Origin: an uncultured Flavobacteriales bacterium | GTDB taxonomy: Bacteria; Bacteroidota; Bacteroidia; Flavobacteriales_D; Crocinitomicaceae | Direction: 5' to 3' | Assembly (NCBI GenBank): GCA_913051935.1 | Contig: CAJXCU010000003.1 | Location: 1-64,000 of the forward strand | Length of the DNA: 64,000 bases | In this document: positions 17,344 through 26,216 of the stretch, piece by piece | Layout of the letters: each line of letters opens with the position of its first letter | Numbering within the stretch: the first letter of the stretch is position 1 | Program-made: the position numbers and the translations under genes | The notes under the pieces: generated by a model | What the model saw: the letters and a program-made list of their open reading frames with translations, nothing else | Told to the model about the DNA's origin: nothing | Database searches by the model: none

Positions 17344-17655
17344 ATGGAAAAATTAAAAAAACGTTGGGGGATAAAATCGAATATCCAAATTTTACTGATT
17401 TGCATTGTTTTTGCCATTAACGGATCGTTCGCAGCTTGGGTAGCAATACCCGTCACCTCTCTCTTTGGATTAAACCCCAATGACATGAATCCAATTTTAT
17501 ATTGGCTATTCCGAATCCTTTTAATTTTTCCAATTTATCAGTTAACACTGCCTATCGTTGGATTCGTTTTTGGTCAATTTAAATTCTTTTGGAATTTTGA
17601 AAAGAAGTTTTTAAGTCGAATAGGTTTTGGCTTTCTTTTTAAGAAAAAACAATAA
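17344..17655 (+). CDS. Small membrane protein, DUF6787-like
   Basis: The 103-residue product has a basic start (MEKLKKRWGIKS), two hydrophobic helices (about 14-38 and 52-75) and a short third segment ending in PIVGFVFGQFKFFWNFEKKFLSRIG. This pattern fits a Bacteroidota family of about 100-residue membrane proteins recalled as DUF6787, some of which are mislabelled as diacylglyceryl transferases. No catalytic motif is visible and the function is unknown. It starts about 180 bases after the tRNA terminator and is followed after 12 bases by another small membrane protein. Confidence 0.72.
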   Translation: MEKLKKRWGIKSNIQILLICIVFAINGSFAAWVAIPVTSLFGLNPNDMNPILYWLFRILLIFPIYQLTLPIVGFVFGQFKFFWNFEKKFLSRIGFGFLFKKKQ

Positions 17656-17667
17656 ATAATTAGTAGA

Positions 17668-18069
17668 ATGAGCCAATTTTTAATTATCGAGGTTTTAATT
17701 TCTGGATTTATTATCGGTATTATATTTTTTCAAACAGCACTATCTGCACCTATCGTATTTAAATATTTGATGAAGGAACAGTCAAGTATTTACATAAGAA
17801 AAATTTTTCCAAAGATATTTGCGCTTATGTTCATTCTGGGATGCTTATCCACGAGCATCAATATATTTGGTAATGTACAGAGTGTAATAAATCTTTCAGT
17901 ATGCATAACAACCGCCTTACTCTCATTCACCTGCTATATTATGGTTCCCGCAACAAACAGGGCTACAGATTCAGGTAATACAAAGAGATTCAAGCTTCTT
18001 CATTCCCTGAGTGTTGGATTTACGCTGGTTGTATTAATTTCGAATTTAATGTGGCCATTCTTTATTTAA
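17668..18069 (+). CDS. DUF4149 family membrane protein
   Basis: The 133-residue product has four hydrophobic segments (about 6-26, 45-65, 75-95 and 112-132). The motif FFQTALSAPIVFKYLMKEQSSIYIRKIFPKIFALMF resembles the DUF4149 / TMEM205-like family, in which the first two helices carry a conserved Pro and a Phe-Pro pair. No biochemical role is known. It lies 12 bases after the DUF6787-like gene, so the two are likely co-transcribed. The gene converges on the acyl-CoA dehydrogenase. Confidence 0.7.
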   Translation: MSQFLIIEVLISGFIIGIIFFQTALSAPIVFKYLMKEQSSIYIRKIFPKIFALMFILGCLSTSINIFGNVQSVINLSVCITTALLSFTCYIMVPATNRATDSGNTKRFKLLHSLSVGFTLVVLISNLMWPFFI

Positions 18070-18098
18070 TGACATCAGCGAATGCCAAAATAAAACCA

Positions 18099-19265
18099 TT
18101 AAAGTGCGTCTATACCGGTGATATCCCTTCCGGTAATGAGTTCGTGGATTTCATTTGTTCCTTGATAGGTAATTAGTGTTTCTATATTGATCATATGTCG
18201 CATAATCGGGTAATCACTTGTGATACCCATTCCGCCAAGTACTTGTCTAGCCTCGCGCGCTACATCTTGTGCCATTTTTACATTACTCCTTTTTGCCATA
18301 GATATTTGCTGAAAACTCGCCTCCCCCTTATTCATCAATATGCCTAGCTGATAAGTTAAGCATTGCGATTTTGTGATTTCCGTAATCATGCCAGTAAGTT
18401 TTTTTTGAATAAGTTGCTTACTAGCTATTGGCTTTCCAAACTGTAATCTTTCAATTGAATATTGCAATGCGGTCTCATAGCACTCCATAGCAATACCTAT
18501 ACTTCCCCAAGCAACGGCGTAACGACCAATATTTAAGCATTCGTAGGCATCCTTAATTGAAGTGCTTTTTTGTAATAATTGTGCTTTTGAAATCACAGAA
18601 TCACTAAAAACCAGCTCTCCTGTTTTAGAGGCGCGGAAAGACCATTTTTCTTTTATTACCGTTGTCGTAAAATTTGTAATGTTATCTGTTTCAATAATCA
18701 ATCCTTGTACCTCACCAGATGGTCCTTTTGCCCAGACAATAGATATATCAGCAGCAGTGGCGTTACCAATCCACATTTTGCTACCATTAATTACGAGTTC
18801 ATCGCCTTGCTCTTTGAAATACGTATGCATTCCAGATGGATTTGATCCAAAGCTTGGCTCTGACAACCCAAAAGCTCCTAAAATTTCACCTGTGGCTAAT
18901 TTTGGGAGATACTTTTTCCGTTGCTCCTCAGAACCAAATTTGAAAATAGCATACATCACGAGAGAGGTTTGAATAGAGCTTATCACCCTAATCGAGCTAT
19001 CTCCACGCTCTAATTCTTGCATCATCAAACCAAATGAAATGAAGTCCGCACCAATCCCCCCGTATTCTTCCGGTAGAATCATTCCAAAGGCACCAATATT
19101 GGAAAGCTCTTCAATTAAATTTTGTGGTGTTTCCTCCTTCTGAAAATGATCTTCAATGATTGGTTTTACAAATTTATTAACCCAATCACGGGTCGCCATT
19201 TGTATTAGTTTTTGTTCCTCACTAAGATGAATCTGTAAATTGTAATAATCTGTATTTCCAGACAT
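18099..19265 (-). CDS. Acyl-CoA dehydrogenase, glutaryl-CoA dehydrogenase-like
   Basis: This FAD enzyme oxidises an acyl-CoA to the enoyl-CoA and passes electrons to ETF. From ATG 19265 the product has 388 residues. Motifs include EEYGGIGADFISFGLMMQELERGDSSIRVISSIQTSL, AFGLSEPSFGSNPSGM, KMWIGNATAADI and the C-terminal YQGTNEIHELITGRDITGI, whose Glu in NEIH is the likely catalytic base. The pattern is closest to glutaryl-CoA dehydrogenases, but substrate choice is uncertain. An in-frame ATG at 19355 would add 30 poorly conserved residues, and a promoter-like box at 19278-19285 lies inside that extension, so 19265 is chosen. Confidence 0.9.
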   Translation of the reverse strand: MSGNTDYYNLQIHLSEEQKLIQMATRDWVNKFVKPIIEDHFQKEETPQNLIEELSNIGAFGMILPEEYGGIGADFISFGLMMQELERGDSSIRVISSIQTSLVMYAIFKFGSEEQRKKYLPKLATGEILGAFGLSEPSFGSNPSGMHTYFKEQGDELVINGSKMWIGNATAADISIVWAKGPSGEVQGLIIETDNITNFTTTVIKEKWSFRASKTGELVFSDSVISKAQLLQKSTSIKDAYECLNIGRYAVAWGSIGIAMECYETALQYSIERLQFGKPIASKQLIQKKLTGMITEITKSQCLTYQLGILMNKGEASFQQISMAKRSNVKMAQDVAREARQVLGGMGITSDYPIMRHMINIETLITYQGTNEIHELITGRDITGIDAL

Positions 19266-19277
19266 GATTTTTTTTGC

Positions 19278-19285
19278 CAAATTTA
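19278..19285 (-). promoter_or_regulatory. Candidate -7 box for the acyl-CoA dehydrogenase gene
   Basis: On the minus strand this reads TAAATTTG, an exact TAnnTTTG match 12 bases before the ATG at 19265. A TTG lies 16 bases further upstream (19302-19304), slightly closer than usual. The predicted leader is very short. Confidence 0.45.
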
Positions 19286-19441
19286 AACATTTAAAAGGGT
19301 GCAATGGCGTCATTATACTACCCCTTTTTAGGTATTTTATCTTGTCGAATCGCATATTTGCGATTTGATCAGTTCATGTATGTTCCCGAACTGAAAGTTT
19401 CATTTCGAATTACTTCCTTTAGAAAACGCTATCTTTAATAA

Positions 19442-20188
19442 ATGAGTTTTGAATTTCTGAATTACGTTTGGATTGCAGCCGCCCTTCTTACTTTTTCCTC
19501 TTTGCTTTTTTTCAATATCAAAGCTCCGTATGGAAGACATTCAAATGATTCGTGGGGTAGAATGATTTCAAATAAATGGGGTTGGTTTTTGATGGAGCTT
19601 CCCGCCTTAATTGTTATGCCTGTTATTTCCATAATGGGGCCATCAGAAAAAAATGAGGTCAGTTATATACTGATTTCAATTTGGGTAATACATTACGCAA
19701 ATCGGACCTTGATTTTTCCTTTTCAGTTAAACACGAACAATAAAAAAATGCCTCTCATAATCGTATTTAGTGCGATTATATTCAATGCTATGAATGGTTT
19801 TCTAAATGGCTACGCTCTTGGCTATATGGATCTTGACTTAATTGATGCATCATCTTATCACGTCATCATCGGTTCACTAATTTTTGTTTCGGGTATGGCA
19901 ATCAACAGGTGGGCTGATAAAGCATTAATTAGATTGCGGGAAAATAAGCAAGGCTACCAAATACCGAGAGGTGGATTATTTGAATACATTTCATGCCCAA
20001 ATCACTTTGGAGAAATTGTTGAATGGATTGGTTTTGCATTAATTGCATGGAATCTTCCAGCGTTGACATTTGCAATTTGGACATTTTGTAATCTCAGTCC
20101 ACGTTCCCGAAATCATCATATCTGGTATCAACAACATTTTAAGGATTATCCGAAAAATAGAAGAGCCGTTATACCATATATCTTTTAA
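19442..20188 (+). CDS. Steroid 5-alpha-reductase-like membrane protein
   Basis: The 248-residue product has about six hydrophobic helices. The C-terminal region YQIPRGGLFEYISCPNHFGEIVEWIGFALIAWNLPALTFAIWTF ... HHIWYQQHFKDYPKNRRAVIPYIF is the signature of the 3-oxo-5-alpha-steroid 4-dehydrogenase family, with the NADPH-binding Asn-His-Glu set and RGGLFEY. In bacteria the substrates are largely unknown; long-chain enoyl or isoprenoid compounds are possible. It starts 176 bases from the divergent acyl-CoA dehydrogenase and is two bases ahead of an epimerase gene. Confidence 0.87.
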   Translation: MSFEFLNYVWIAAALLTFSSLLFFNIKAPYGRHSNDSWGRMISNKWGWFLMELPALIVMPVISIMGPSEKNEVSYILISIWVIHYANRTLIFPFQLNTNNKKMPLIIVFSAIIFNAMNGFLNGYALGYMDLDLIDASSYHVIIGSLIFVSGMAINRWADKALIRLRENKQGYQIPRGGLFEYISCPNHFGEIVEWIGFALIAWNLPALTFAIWTFCNLSPRSRNHHIWYQQHFKDYPKNRRAVIPYIF

Positions 20189-20190
20189 AA

Positions 20191-21201
20191 ATGATAAAAA
20201 ATATTCTTCTCACGGGCGCAAGTGGTGGCATTGGTTTCGAAGTATTTCAGCAGATTTTAGAAAGCAAACAATACAGCATAAGTGTTTTTATTCGTGAAAG
20301 CAAAAAGAATATTAAACACTTTGAGCCATATAGCCATCAGATTAACATTATTTATGGCGACATAACAAATGGTGAGGATTTAATAAAAATATGTGAGCCG
20401 TATGATGCGGTTATACATCTTGCTGCAATCATCCCTCCTATTGCGTATAAATGCCAGGCGAAAACATACAAAGTCAATGTTGTAGGAACCCAATTACTTC
20501 TGCGTCATATAGAATCGTATTGTCCAAATGCTTTTTTCATGTTTAGTTCCTCAGTAGCTATATATGGTGATCGGTTAAAGAATCATGAAATAAGGGTATC
20601 CGATCCGCTGCATGAGGACGATTCCGATTTTTATGTTCAATCCAAAATAAATGCAGAAAAACTTGTTGAGCAATCCAAACTGGAATGGACAATCTTTAGG
20701 TTAACTGCAATACTGGGCGTGAATAACCATAAAATAACTGGACTTATGTTTCACATGCCATTAGATACACCAATGGAGATTACAACGCCCTCAGACGCGG
20801 CGAGAGCTTTCGTAAATGGCCTTGAGAAAAAACCTCTGCTAGTAAAAAAGACTTTTAACCTCGGAGGTGGAGCAGCTTTTAGAACCACTTACAGAGAGTT
20901 ACTTGCTGAGAATTTTAAAATCAACGGTTTAGGTGAACTAAACTTTCCTGACAAGACTTTTGCAGAAAAAAACTTTCATTGTGGTTATATGATGGACAGC
21001 GACGATCTTGAACACATCCTTCATTTTAGAAAACATACACTTATTGATTATTATCGACTAAATAAAGAGGCGGTTCCGGTTATTCGGAAATATTTGACAA
21101 TTCCTTTTAAGGGCTTAATCAAGTTTTTTTTAAGACAAATGTCCGAACCTTTACGCGCATACAAAAGCAACGATTTGAAAGAACTTGAGCGGTTTTTTTA
21201 A
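20191..21201 (+). CDS. NAD-dependent epimerase/dehydratase family protein
   Basis: This 336-residue extended short-chain dehydrogenase has the nucleotide-binding GASGGIGFEVFQQ at about 9-21, an HLAAIIPP loop, SSSVAIYGD and the catalytic pair in YVQSKINAEKL. These are the expected elements of the NAD-dependent sugar-epimerase and steroid-dehydrogenase group. No signal peptide is seen. It begins two bases after the steroid-reductase-like gene, so a shared lipid or isoprenoid substrate is possible; that is inference from position only. Confidence 0.88.
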   Translation: MIKNILLTGASGGIGFEVFQQILESKQYSISVFIRESKKNIKHFEPYSHQINIIYGDITNGEDLIKICEPYDAVIHLAAIIPPIAYKCQAKTYKVNVVGTQLLLRHIESYCPNAFFMFSSSVAIYGDRLKNHEIRVSDPLHEDDSDFYVQSKINAEKLVEQSKLEWTIFRLTAILGVNNHKITGLMFHMPLDTPMEITTPSDAARAFVNGLEKKPLLVKKTFNLGGGAAFRTTYRELLAENFKINGLGELNFPDKTFAEKNFHCGYMMDSDDLEHILHFRKHTLIDYYRLNKEAVPVIRKYLTIPFKGLIKFFLRQMSEPLRAYKSNDLKELERFF

Positions 21202-21233
21202 TATGCTTACATTTATGACTCATTTAACACTCC

Positions 21234-21245
21234 GTTCCATGGAAC
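21234..21245. repeat. 12-bp perfect palindrome before the DEAD-box gene
   Basis: GTTCCATGGAAC is its own reverse complement and lies eight bases before the helicase ATG at 21253. It could be a short mRNA hairpin or a protein site. It may also be chance. Confidence 0.4.
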
Positions 21246-21252
21246 CTCTCTT

Positions 21253-22521
21253 ATGAAATTTGAAAATCTAAATTTAACTCCTTCCATACTTAAAGCTTTG
21301 GAAGAACAAAATTACACCAACCCTACCTCAATACAGCAAAAAGCAATACCTCTAATACTTCAACACAATGATGTATTGGGTAGTGCACAGACAGGTACAG
21401 GAAAAACAGCTGCTTTTGCCATTCCGATCATACAGCACTTATCAGAAAACAATAAACAATTAAGCGGTAGAAGGCGTATAAAATCACTGGTAGTGACCCC
21501 CACGCGGGAACTTGCAATTCAAATTTGCGAAAGCTTCTCGGCGTATGCAAAATATACACAAATAAAGAATACAGTTATTTTCGGTGGTGTTAAACAAGGA
21601 AGCCAAGTCAATGCAATCCATCGAGGGGTTGACATACTTGTTGCAACACCTGGTCGCCTATTGGATTTAATGAATCAAGGTTTTATATCTCTTAATGATA
21701 TTGAATATTTTGTTTTAGATGAAGCAGATAGAATGCTCGACATGGGTTTTATACATGATATCAAAAAAATAATTTCTAAGCTCCCCAAAAAAAGACAATC
21801 CTTATTCTTTTCTGCTACCATGCCTAAAAATATCGTTGAGTTATCCAGACAAATTTTACGAAACCCTAAAAAGATCGCAGTAAATCCAGTTTCTTCCACT
21901 GCCGAAACGATTCAACAATTTATTTATAAAACAAATAAATCAAACAAACCAGCACTGCTTCTGCATATTCTTAAAGACCCCAATATTGAGCAGGTATTAG
22001 TATTCTCACGCACTAAACATGGATCAGATCGAATTGTTAGAAACCTCCGGAAGAAAAATATTAATAGTGCAGCGATTCATGGCGACAAGTCACAAAACCA
22101 AAGACAACGCGCACTCAAAGAATTTAAACAAGGTAAAATAAATGTTCTTGTAGCCACTGATATTGCTGCGCGTGGGATTGATATTGATAAGCTTCAGCAT
22201 GTTATTAATTACGATATACCCAATGAATCTGAAACCTATGTTCATCGAATTGGAAGATGTGGACGGGCAGGCGAAGAAGGTGTTTCCATTTCAATTTGTG
22301 ATGCAGAAGAACTTGCTTACATCCGCGATATTGAAAAGCTTACGAAGCAGAAAATAGAGGTTATTAATGGCCATCCTTTTCCACAGACTGATAAACCGAT
22401 GACCGTATCCGAAAAAAAGATTTTCGAGAAAGAAAAACAGAGAAAAAAGCAAGAGTTTTTTGCCAATCGAAATAAGAAAAGAGGTGCACAAAATCCTGGT
22501 TTCCGACGAGGAAGGAGGTAA
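21253..22521 (+). CDS. rhlE: DEAD-box ATP-dependent RNA helicase, RhlE-like
   Basis: The 422-residue cytosolic helicase unwinds short RNA duplexes. All motifs are present in order: Q motif (PTSIQQKAIPLIL), AQTGTGKT, PTRELAIQI, GGVKQG, TPGRLLD, DEAD (VLDEADRMLDMGF), SAT (FFSATMP), VFSRTKHG, VATDIAARGIDID and HRIGRCGRAG. The C-terminal tail is short and basic (NRNKKRGAQNPGFRRGRR), as in RhlE-type proteins of cold-adapted or marine bacteria. The role in ribosome assembly is known for the family and inferred here. A GNAT gene follows five bases later. Confidence 0.93.
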   Translation: MKFENLNLTPSILKALEEQNYTNPTSIQQKAIPLILQHNDVLGSAQTGTGKTAAFAIPIIQHLSENNKQLSGRRRIKSLVVTPTRELAIQICESFSAYAKYTQIKNTVIFGGVKQGSQVNAIHRGVDILVATPGRLLDLMNQGFISLNDIEYFVLDEADRMLDMGFIHDIKKIISKLPKKRQSLFFSATMPKNIVELSRQILRNPKKIAVNPVSSTAETIQQFIYKTNKSNKPALLLHILKDPNIEQVLVFSRTKHGSDRIVRNLRKKNINSAAIHGDKSQNQRQRALKEFKQGKINVLVATDIAARGIDIDKLQHVINYDIPNESETYVHRIGRCGRAGEEGVSISICDAEELAYIRDIEKLTKQKIEVINGHPFPQTDKPMTVSEKKIFEKEKQRKKQEFFANRNKKRGAQNPGFRRGRR

Positions 22522-22526
22522 ATAAA

Positions 22527-22991
22527 ATGATTGTGATTAAGAGGATAGAAAATAACGTAATGGAAAATTCGCAAGAAATACGCCGAGTTTTTCAGATTTC
22601 ATACAAAATTGAAGCAGAACTACTTGGTGCTAAAAAATTCCCACCCTTACAAAGGCCAATAGCACAATTTAAAGAAAGCTTAAATGATTTTTTTGGATAT
22701 TATATCGAGGATAACTTATTGGCTGTAATTGAAATGAAAAAAGAAGAAACCTCAATGCATATTCAGAGTCTCGTAGTTGACCCTGACTATTTCCGAAAAG
22801 GGATTGCGAATGGTCTAATCGAATTTGTATTTAATTATTACAACATTAACCGTTTTACCGTTGAGACAGGAAAAGATAATGCACCAGCACGACAGCTATA
22901 TGAGAACTTTGGTTTTAGACTTGTAAAAACATATATGGCTGCAGAACAAATCCGAAAAGTTCGATACCAGAAGGAAGCGTTAAAAGGTTGA
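22527..22991 (+). CDS. GNAT family N-acetyltransferase
   Basis: This 154-residue protein has the acetyl-CoA-binding pattern of GNAT enzymes: HIQSLVVDPDYFRKGIANGLIEFVF (motif A, with R-x-x-G-x-G/A) and FTVETGKDNAPARQLYENFGFRLVKTY (motif B). It transfers an acetyl group from acetyl-CoA to an amine of an unknown substrate. An N-terminal stretch of about 30 residues is predicted to be helical. It is five bases after the helicase gene, so it may modify a ribosomal or RNA-processing factor, but this is a guess from position. Confidence 0.87.
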   Translation: MIVIKRIENNVMENSQEIRRVFQISYKIEAELLGAKKFPPLQRPIAQFKESLNDFFGYYIEDNLLAVIEMKKEETSMHIQSLVVDPDYFRKGIANGLIEFVFNYYNINRFTVETGKDNAPARQLYENFGFRLVKTYMAAEQIRKVRYQKEALKG

Positions 22992-23081
22992 TTTTTTTTT
23001 ACCACTACCACAAAAAAGGTATTTTAAGGCTTAATAATAAAAAAAATGCCGACCTATTTTCTTATTCGATTTCAACTTTGT

Positions 23082-23089
23082 TAGGTTTG
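23082..23089 (+). promoter_or_regulatory. Candidate -7 box for the DUF6607 gene
   Basis: TAGGTTTG is an exact TAnnTTTG match 15 bases before ATG 23105. It supports that start over the upstream in-frame start at 22988. No TTG is seen at the -33 distance. Confidence 0.45.
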
Positions 23090-23104
23090 CTAAAACCAAA
23101 AAAA

Positions 23105-24016
23105 ATGATTCAAATAAACAGACTATTTCTTCTTATTTTCATAACAGTGGTAGGTTCAGCTTTTGCCCAACCGTCCAAAAAAGAATTAGACCGTAGTTCA
23201 ATAAAAAAAATGTGTGGATGTTTTGAGGTAGAATTCAAATTTTCAGAGACGTTTAACTACTCCAGCGACAGTATGTATATACCTTCTCCTAATAAAATTG
23301 CAGGCGCTTTAGAGTACGCTCAACTCGTAGAGGAAGATGATGATCGTGTCGTTATCCAGCATCTTCTATTAGTTGGTGATGAGTCGAGCCCATACATTAT
23401 AAAGCACTGGAGACAAGATTGGCTTTTCGAAAACCGGGAATTTTACAATTATGAAGGCGATAATAGATGGGATTTCATCAAGAAAAAGGTAGAGGAGGTT
23501 GCTGGTACTTGGACACAAAAAGTATATCAGGTTGATGACAGTCCGAGGTATGAAGGTGAAGGTTCTTGGGTATATGTTGATGGTAAAACTTATTGGGAAA
23601 GTGAGACGAATGCACCACTTCCAAGGAGAGAGTACACCCAACGAAGTGACTATAATATTACCTACAGAAGAAATAAACATATAATTGTCGAAGAGGGATG
23701 GGTGCACGACCAAGACAATGATAAAATAATTCGTGAGAAGCGCAAAGATAGCTTTGTTCTTGCTGAGGAAAAAGGAATCAATACTTATCGAAGGGTTGAT
23801 GATAAAAGATGTGAAGGTGCCATGAAGTGGTGGGAAGAAAATAAAGATTACTGGTCACTCGTACGAGCATCTTGGGCCGATATTTACGGCAAAAATAAAA
23901 ACCTAAAACTAGCTGAGAAGGTCGATGGTAAAAGACTTTACGAAAAGTTATTCTTCATGCCGAACACAACGGATGAAAAAACCATCGTGGATATTATCAA
24001 ATCATTCGTAAAGTAA
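23105..24016 (+). CDS. Exported DUF6607 family protein
   Basis: From ATG 23105 the product has 303 residues with a clean signal peptide (MIQINRLFLLIFITVVGSAFAQ). The mature part begins with the family-like KKMCGCFEVEFKFSETF and has many Trp, Arg and acidic residues, such as IIKHWRQDWLFENREFYNYEGDNRW and SETNAPLPRREYTQRSDYN. This fits a family recalled as DUF6607, found in marine Bacteroidota and gammaproteobacteria near iron or haem genes. Function is unknown. Here it converges on the haem-uptake operon with a 4-base gap, which fits such a link but does not prove it. Confidence 0.75.
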   Translation: MIQINRLFLLIFITVVGSAFAQPSKKELDRSSIKKMCGCFEVEFKFSETFNYSSDSMYIPSPNKIAGALEYAQLVEEDDDRVVIQHLLLVGDESSPYIIKHWRQDWLFENREFYNYEGDNRWDFIKKKVEEVAGTWTQKVYQVDDSPRYEGEGSWVYVDGKTYWESETNAPLPRREYTQRSDYNITYRRNKHIIVEEGWVHDQDNDKIIREKRKDSFVLAEEKGINTYRRVDDKRCEGAMKWWEENKDYWSLVRASWADIYGKNKNLKLAEKVDGKRLYEKLFFMPNTTDEKTIVDIIKSFVK

Positions 24017-24020
24017 TCCT

Positions 24021-26216
24021 CTAATAACAATCCATTTTTATTTGTCCATTGTCTTTGTAAAAGTCAATTTCTTCTAGATTATTTTTTTTGCAAATCACGC
24101 CTATTTCGTCAAGAACCCCCTGTCCCATTTTTATGGAACCGCAAATCATTATTGAAGCACCGTTGCTTAATGCCTCAATAATTTTATCCGGGCTTTCTGA
24201 AATTAGCCGCTGAACATAATCCTTTTTATTTTCGGAAAAAACGGTATATACGTTCTTAATTCTACCAGAAGATTTAAGATCTGAAAGTTGCGGCTCATAA
24301 AGCTGAAAATCTTCGGCAGATTTTCCACCCCAAAATAAATCAATTACAGCATTTGATTTGTTTTCGAATGCCATTCCAATAAATGGTGCGATCCCCGTTC
24401 CATTAGAAACAAGAATTAAGCTACGATAATCCTCTGGAGTATGAAATTTCTTATTGGTCACAATTCTAGCTTGGATTTTATCACTTTCACTTAATTCAGA
24501 AAGCTGTTGAGAACAAACGCCGAAAAAATGCTTCTTGATGTATAGAATAATTTCTCCTTCCGAGCCAACACCAATGGAATACAATCGCTCCTGTTCACCT
24601 TCGACAGGTCTTATGGCGAGTAAATCTCCCGAAACAAATTCAGTTTTTGGGTCTCCTCTAAGACTCAATCTAAAGGTATGCTTTGGGTGTAATGCAGCAT
24701 CTGTAATAGATAATACTTCAAATTGTTGATATGTATTAGTGTTCTCAGTCGTTTCGGAATAATTTGAAAGCTTGTTGTCGATGCACCATCGTTGTTTCCA
24801 TGAATTAAAATCTGATTTGGATTGCTGATTTACAAGTCCAATACCGGTTTTCTTAGTCGCATTGGTATGCTTCTTTAATGCTTCCTCCACGTCAATAGCA
24901 AACTGGCAAAAATCTGGATAATTTCGAGAGCCGAAACCTAGAACCGAAAAATCAAATGCGGCACTCTGCTTAGCTTTATGGAGTTTTTTTAAGAACTTAT
25001 TTGCATTCGCTGGTGCTTCTCCTAAGCCATAAGTAGAGGTAACGACAAGAAGATGGTGCTCATGTTGTTGTGATTTATAGTTGTTGAGATAGTCTAAAAA
25101 TACTGACTTTCCATTCAAAATAAGGAGGTCATAAATGGACCGCGCAAAGCGCATTGTATTTCCATTTTCGGAGCCGACCAAAATAATAAATTCACTCTCA
25201 CTATTTTCGGAGGTACTTAGTTTTTTATGTTTGAGTCTTTTTAGGCTAATCTGTAAACCGGAGAAAATGAAAAATAAAATACTACAGCAGGCCATACAAA
25301 GTATGACAGACCACGAAATACTTCCCTTACCTGTATGCACAGCATAACTCCAAACTCTAAACTTCTGCTGAAAACCAAAATTAAATGTACTGATGACCTC
25401 ACCCGTGAATTGGTTTATAACTACATCGCTATCCTTGGTTTTAATTTGGAAATGATCTCCATCTTCAGGAAATGGTGAAAATGGGAACACCAAGGATTCT
25501 AGCTCAGCCAATGAGACATTCTTAAAAAGAGACACGTCAGAAGCCTTTACAGGACTAAATTGATTTAAATCATTTTGGACTGCCGAATGCACAGGGGCTT
25601 GCTCTCCTGGAACGATCTCGAAACGTTCTAGGCTCAGGTAAACCCCAGATAATGCAATTAAAACGATTGCCAGCACAAAAAATCTTGAAAGCTGAGCATG
25701 CCAATAGGTATAAAAATCCTCTTTACTAATCTTTTTGAAAATATTTACAAAGCTTCCCTGACGCCTAACCAGTAAAGCCAAGCCAGTAACAGCAATAAAG
25801 AATAAAAGCAGCGAAGAAATACCAACAACGATTCGACCTGTTTTCTTTAATAATAGTGAACGGTGAAATATTCGGGTGAGACTATACAGGCGTGATTCTT
25901 TTTTGGGTGGTGACACCTGGTCCGCGGTAATGGGATTAACATAAATTGTTTCTGCCTTACCGTCATTCGTAAGCAGTGAAACCTGAGCAAGACCTTGCTT
26001 CATTTCGATTGAATAAGTTTCCTTGTACTTACTCTCTAATGAATCACATAGTTGGGATACTGAAAATGAATCTAAATCACCAAACTGGTTATTTCTGTTT
26101 TCTTGTTCAATAGATGAGAATGACAATATCGCTCCACTTACAGAAGCTCCTATTAGAAAAAAAACACTAATGCAGGCCAAGAAAAAATGACTGAACCTCC
26201 AAACAGAAAGGATCAT
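24021..26216 (-). CDS. PepSY membrane / flavodoxin / NADPH reductase fusion protein
   Basis: This 731-residue protein joins a PepSY-type membrane half to a cytosolic electron-transfer half. Helices lie at about 9-33, 128-150, 178-196 and 300-322, and His 118, 173 and 294 sit at helix ends. A flavodoxin domain starts at 344 (ILVGSENGNTMRFARSIYDLL), followed by an FAD domain (RLYSIGVGSEGEI) and an NADPH domain (LVSNGTGIAPFIGMA ... MICGSIKMGQGV). It should pass electrons from NADPH through FAD and FMN across the inner membrane, probably to reduce haem or ferric iron in the periplasm. It is the last gene of the haem operon and overlaps the DUF2271 gene by 4 bases. Confidence 0.9.
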   Translation of the reverse strand: MILSVWRFSHFFLACISVFFLIGASVSGAILSFSSIEQENRNNQFGDLDSFSVSQLCDSLESKYKETYSIEMKQGLAQVSLLTNDGKAETIYVNPITADQVSPPKKESRLYSLTRIFHRSLLLKKTGRIVVGISSLLLFFIAVTGLALLVRRQGSFVNIFKKISKEDFYTYWHAQLSRFFVLAIVLIALSGVYLSLERFEIVPGEQAPVHSAVQNDLNQFSPVKASDVSLFKNVSLAELESLVFPFSPFPEDGDHFQIKTKDSDVVINQFTGEVISTFNFGFQQKFRVWSYAVHTGKGSISWSVILCMACCSILFFIFSGLQISLKRLKHKKLSTSENSESEFIILVGSENGNTMRFARSIYDLLILNGKSVFLDYLNNYKSQQHEHHLLVVTSTYGLGEAPANANKFLKKLHKAKQSAAFDFSVLGFGSRNYPDFCQFAIDVEEALKKHTNATKKTGIGLVNQQSKSDFNSWKQRWCIDNKLSNYSETTENTNTYQQFEVLSITDAALHPKHTFRLSLRGDPKTEFVSGDLLAIRPVEGEQERLYSIGVGSEGEIILYIKKHFFGVCSQQLSELSESDKIQARIVTNKKFHTPEDYRSLILVSNGTGIAPFIGMAFENKSNAVIDLFWGGKSAEDFQLYEPQLSDLKSSGRIKNVYTVFSENKKDYVQRLISESPDKIIEALSNGASIMICGSIKMGQGVLDEIGVICKKNNLEEIDFYKDNGQIKMDCY

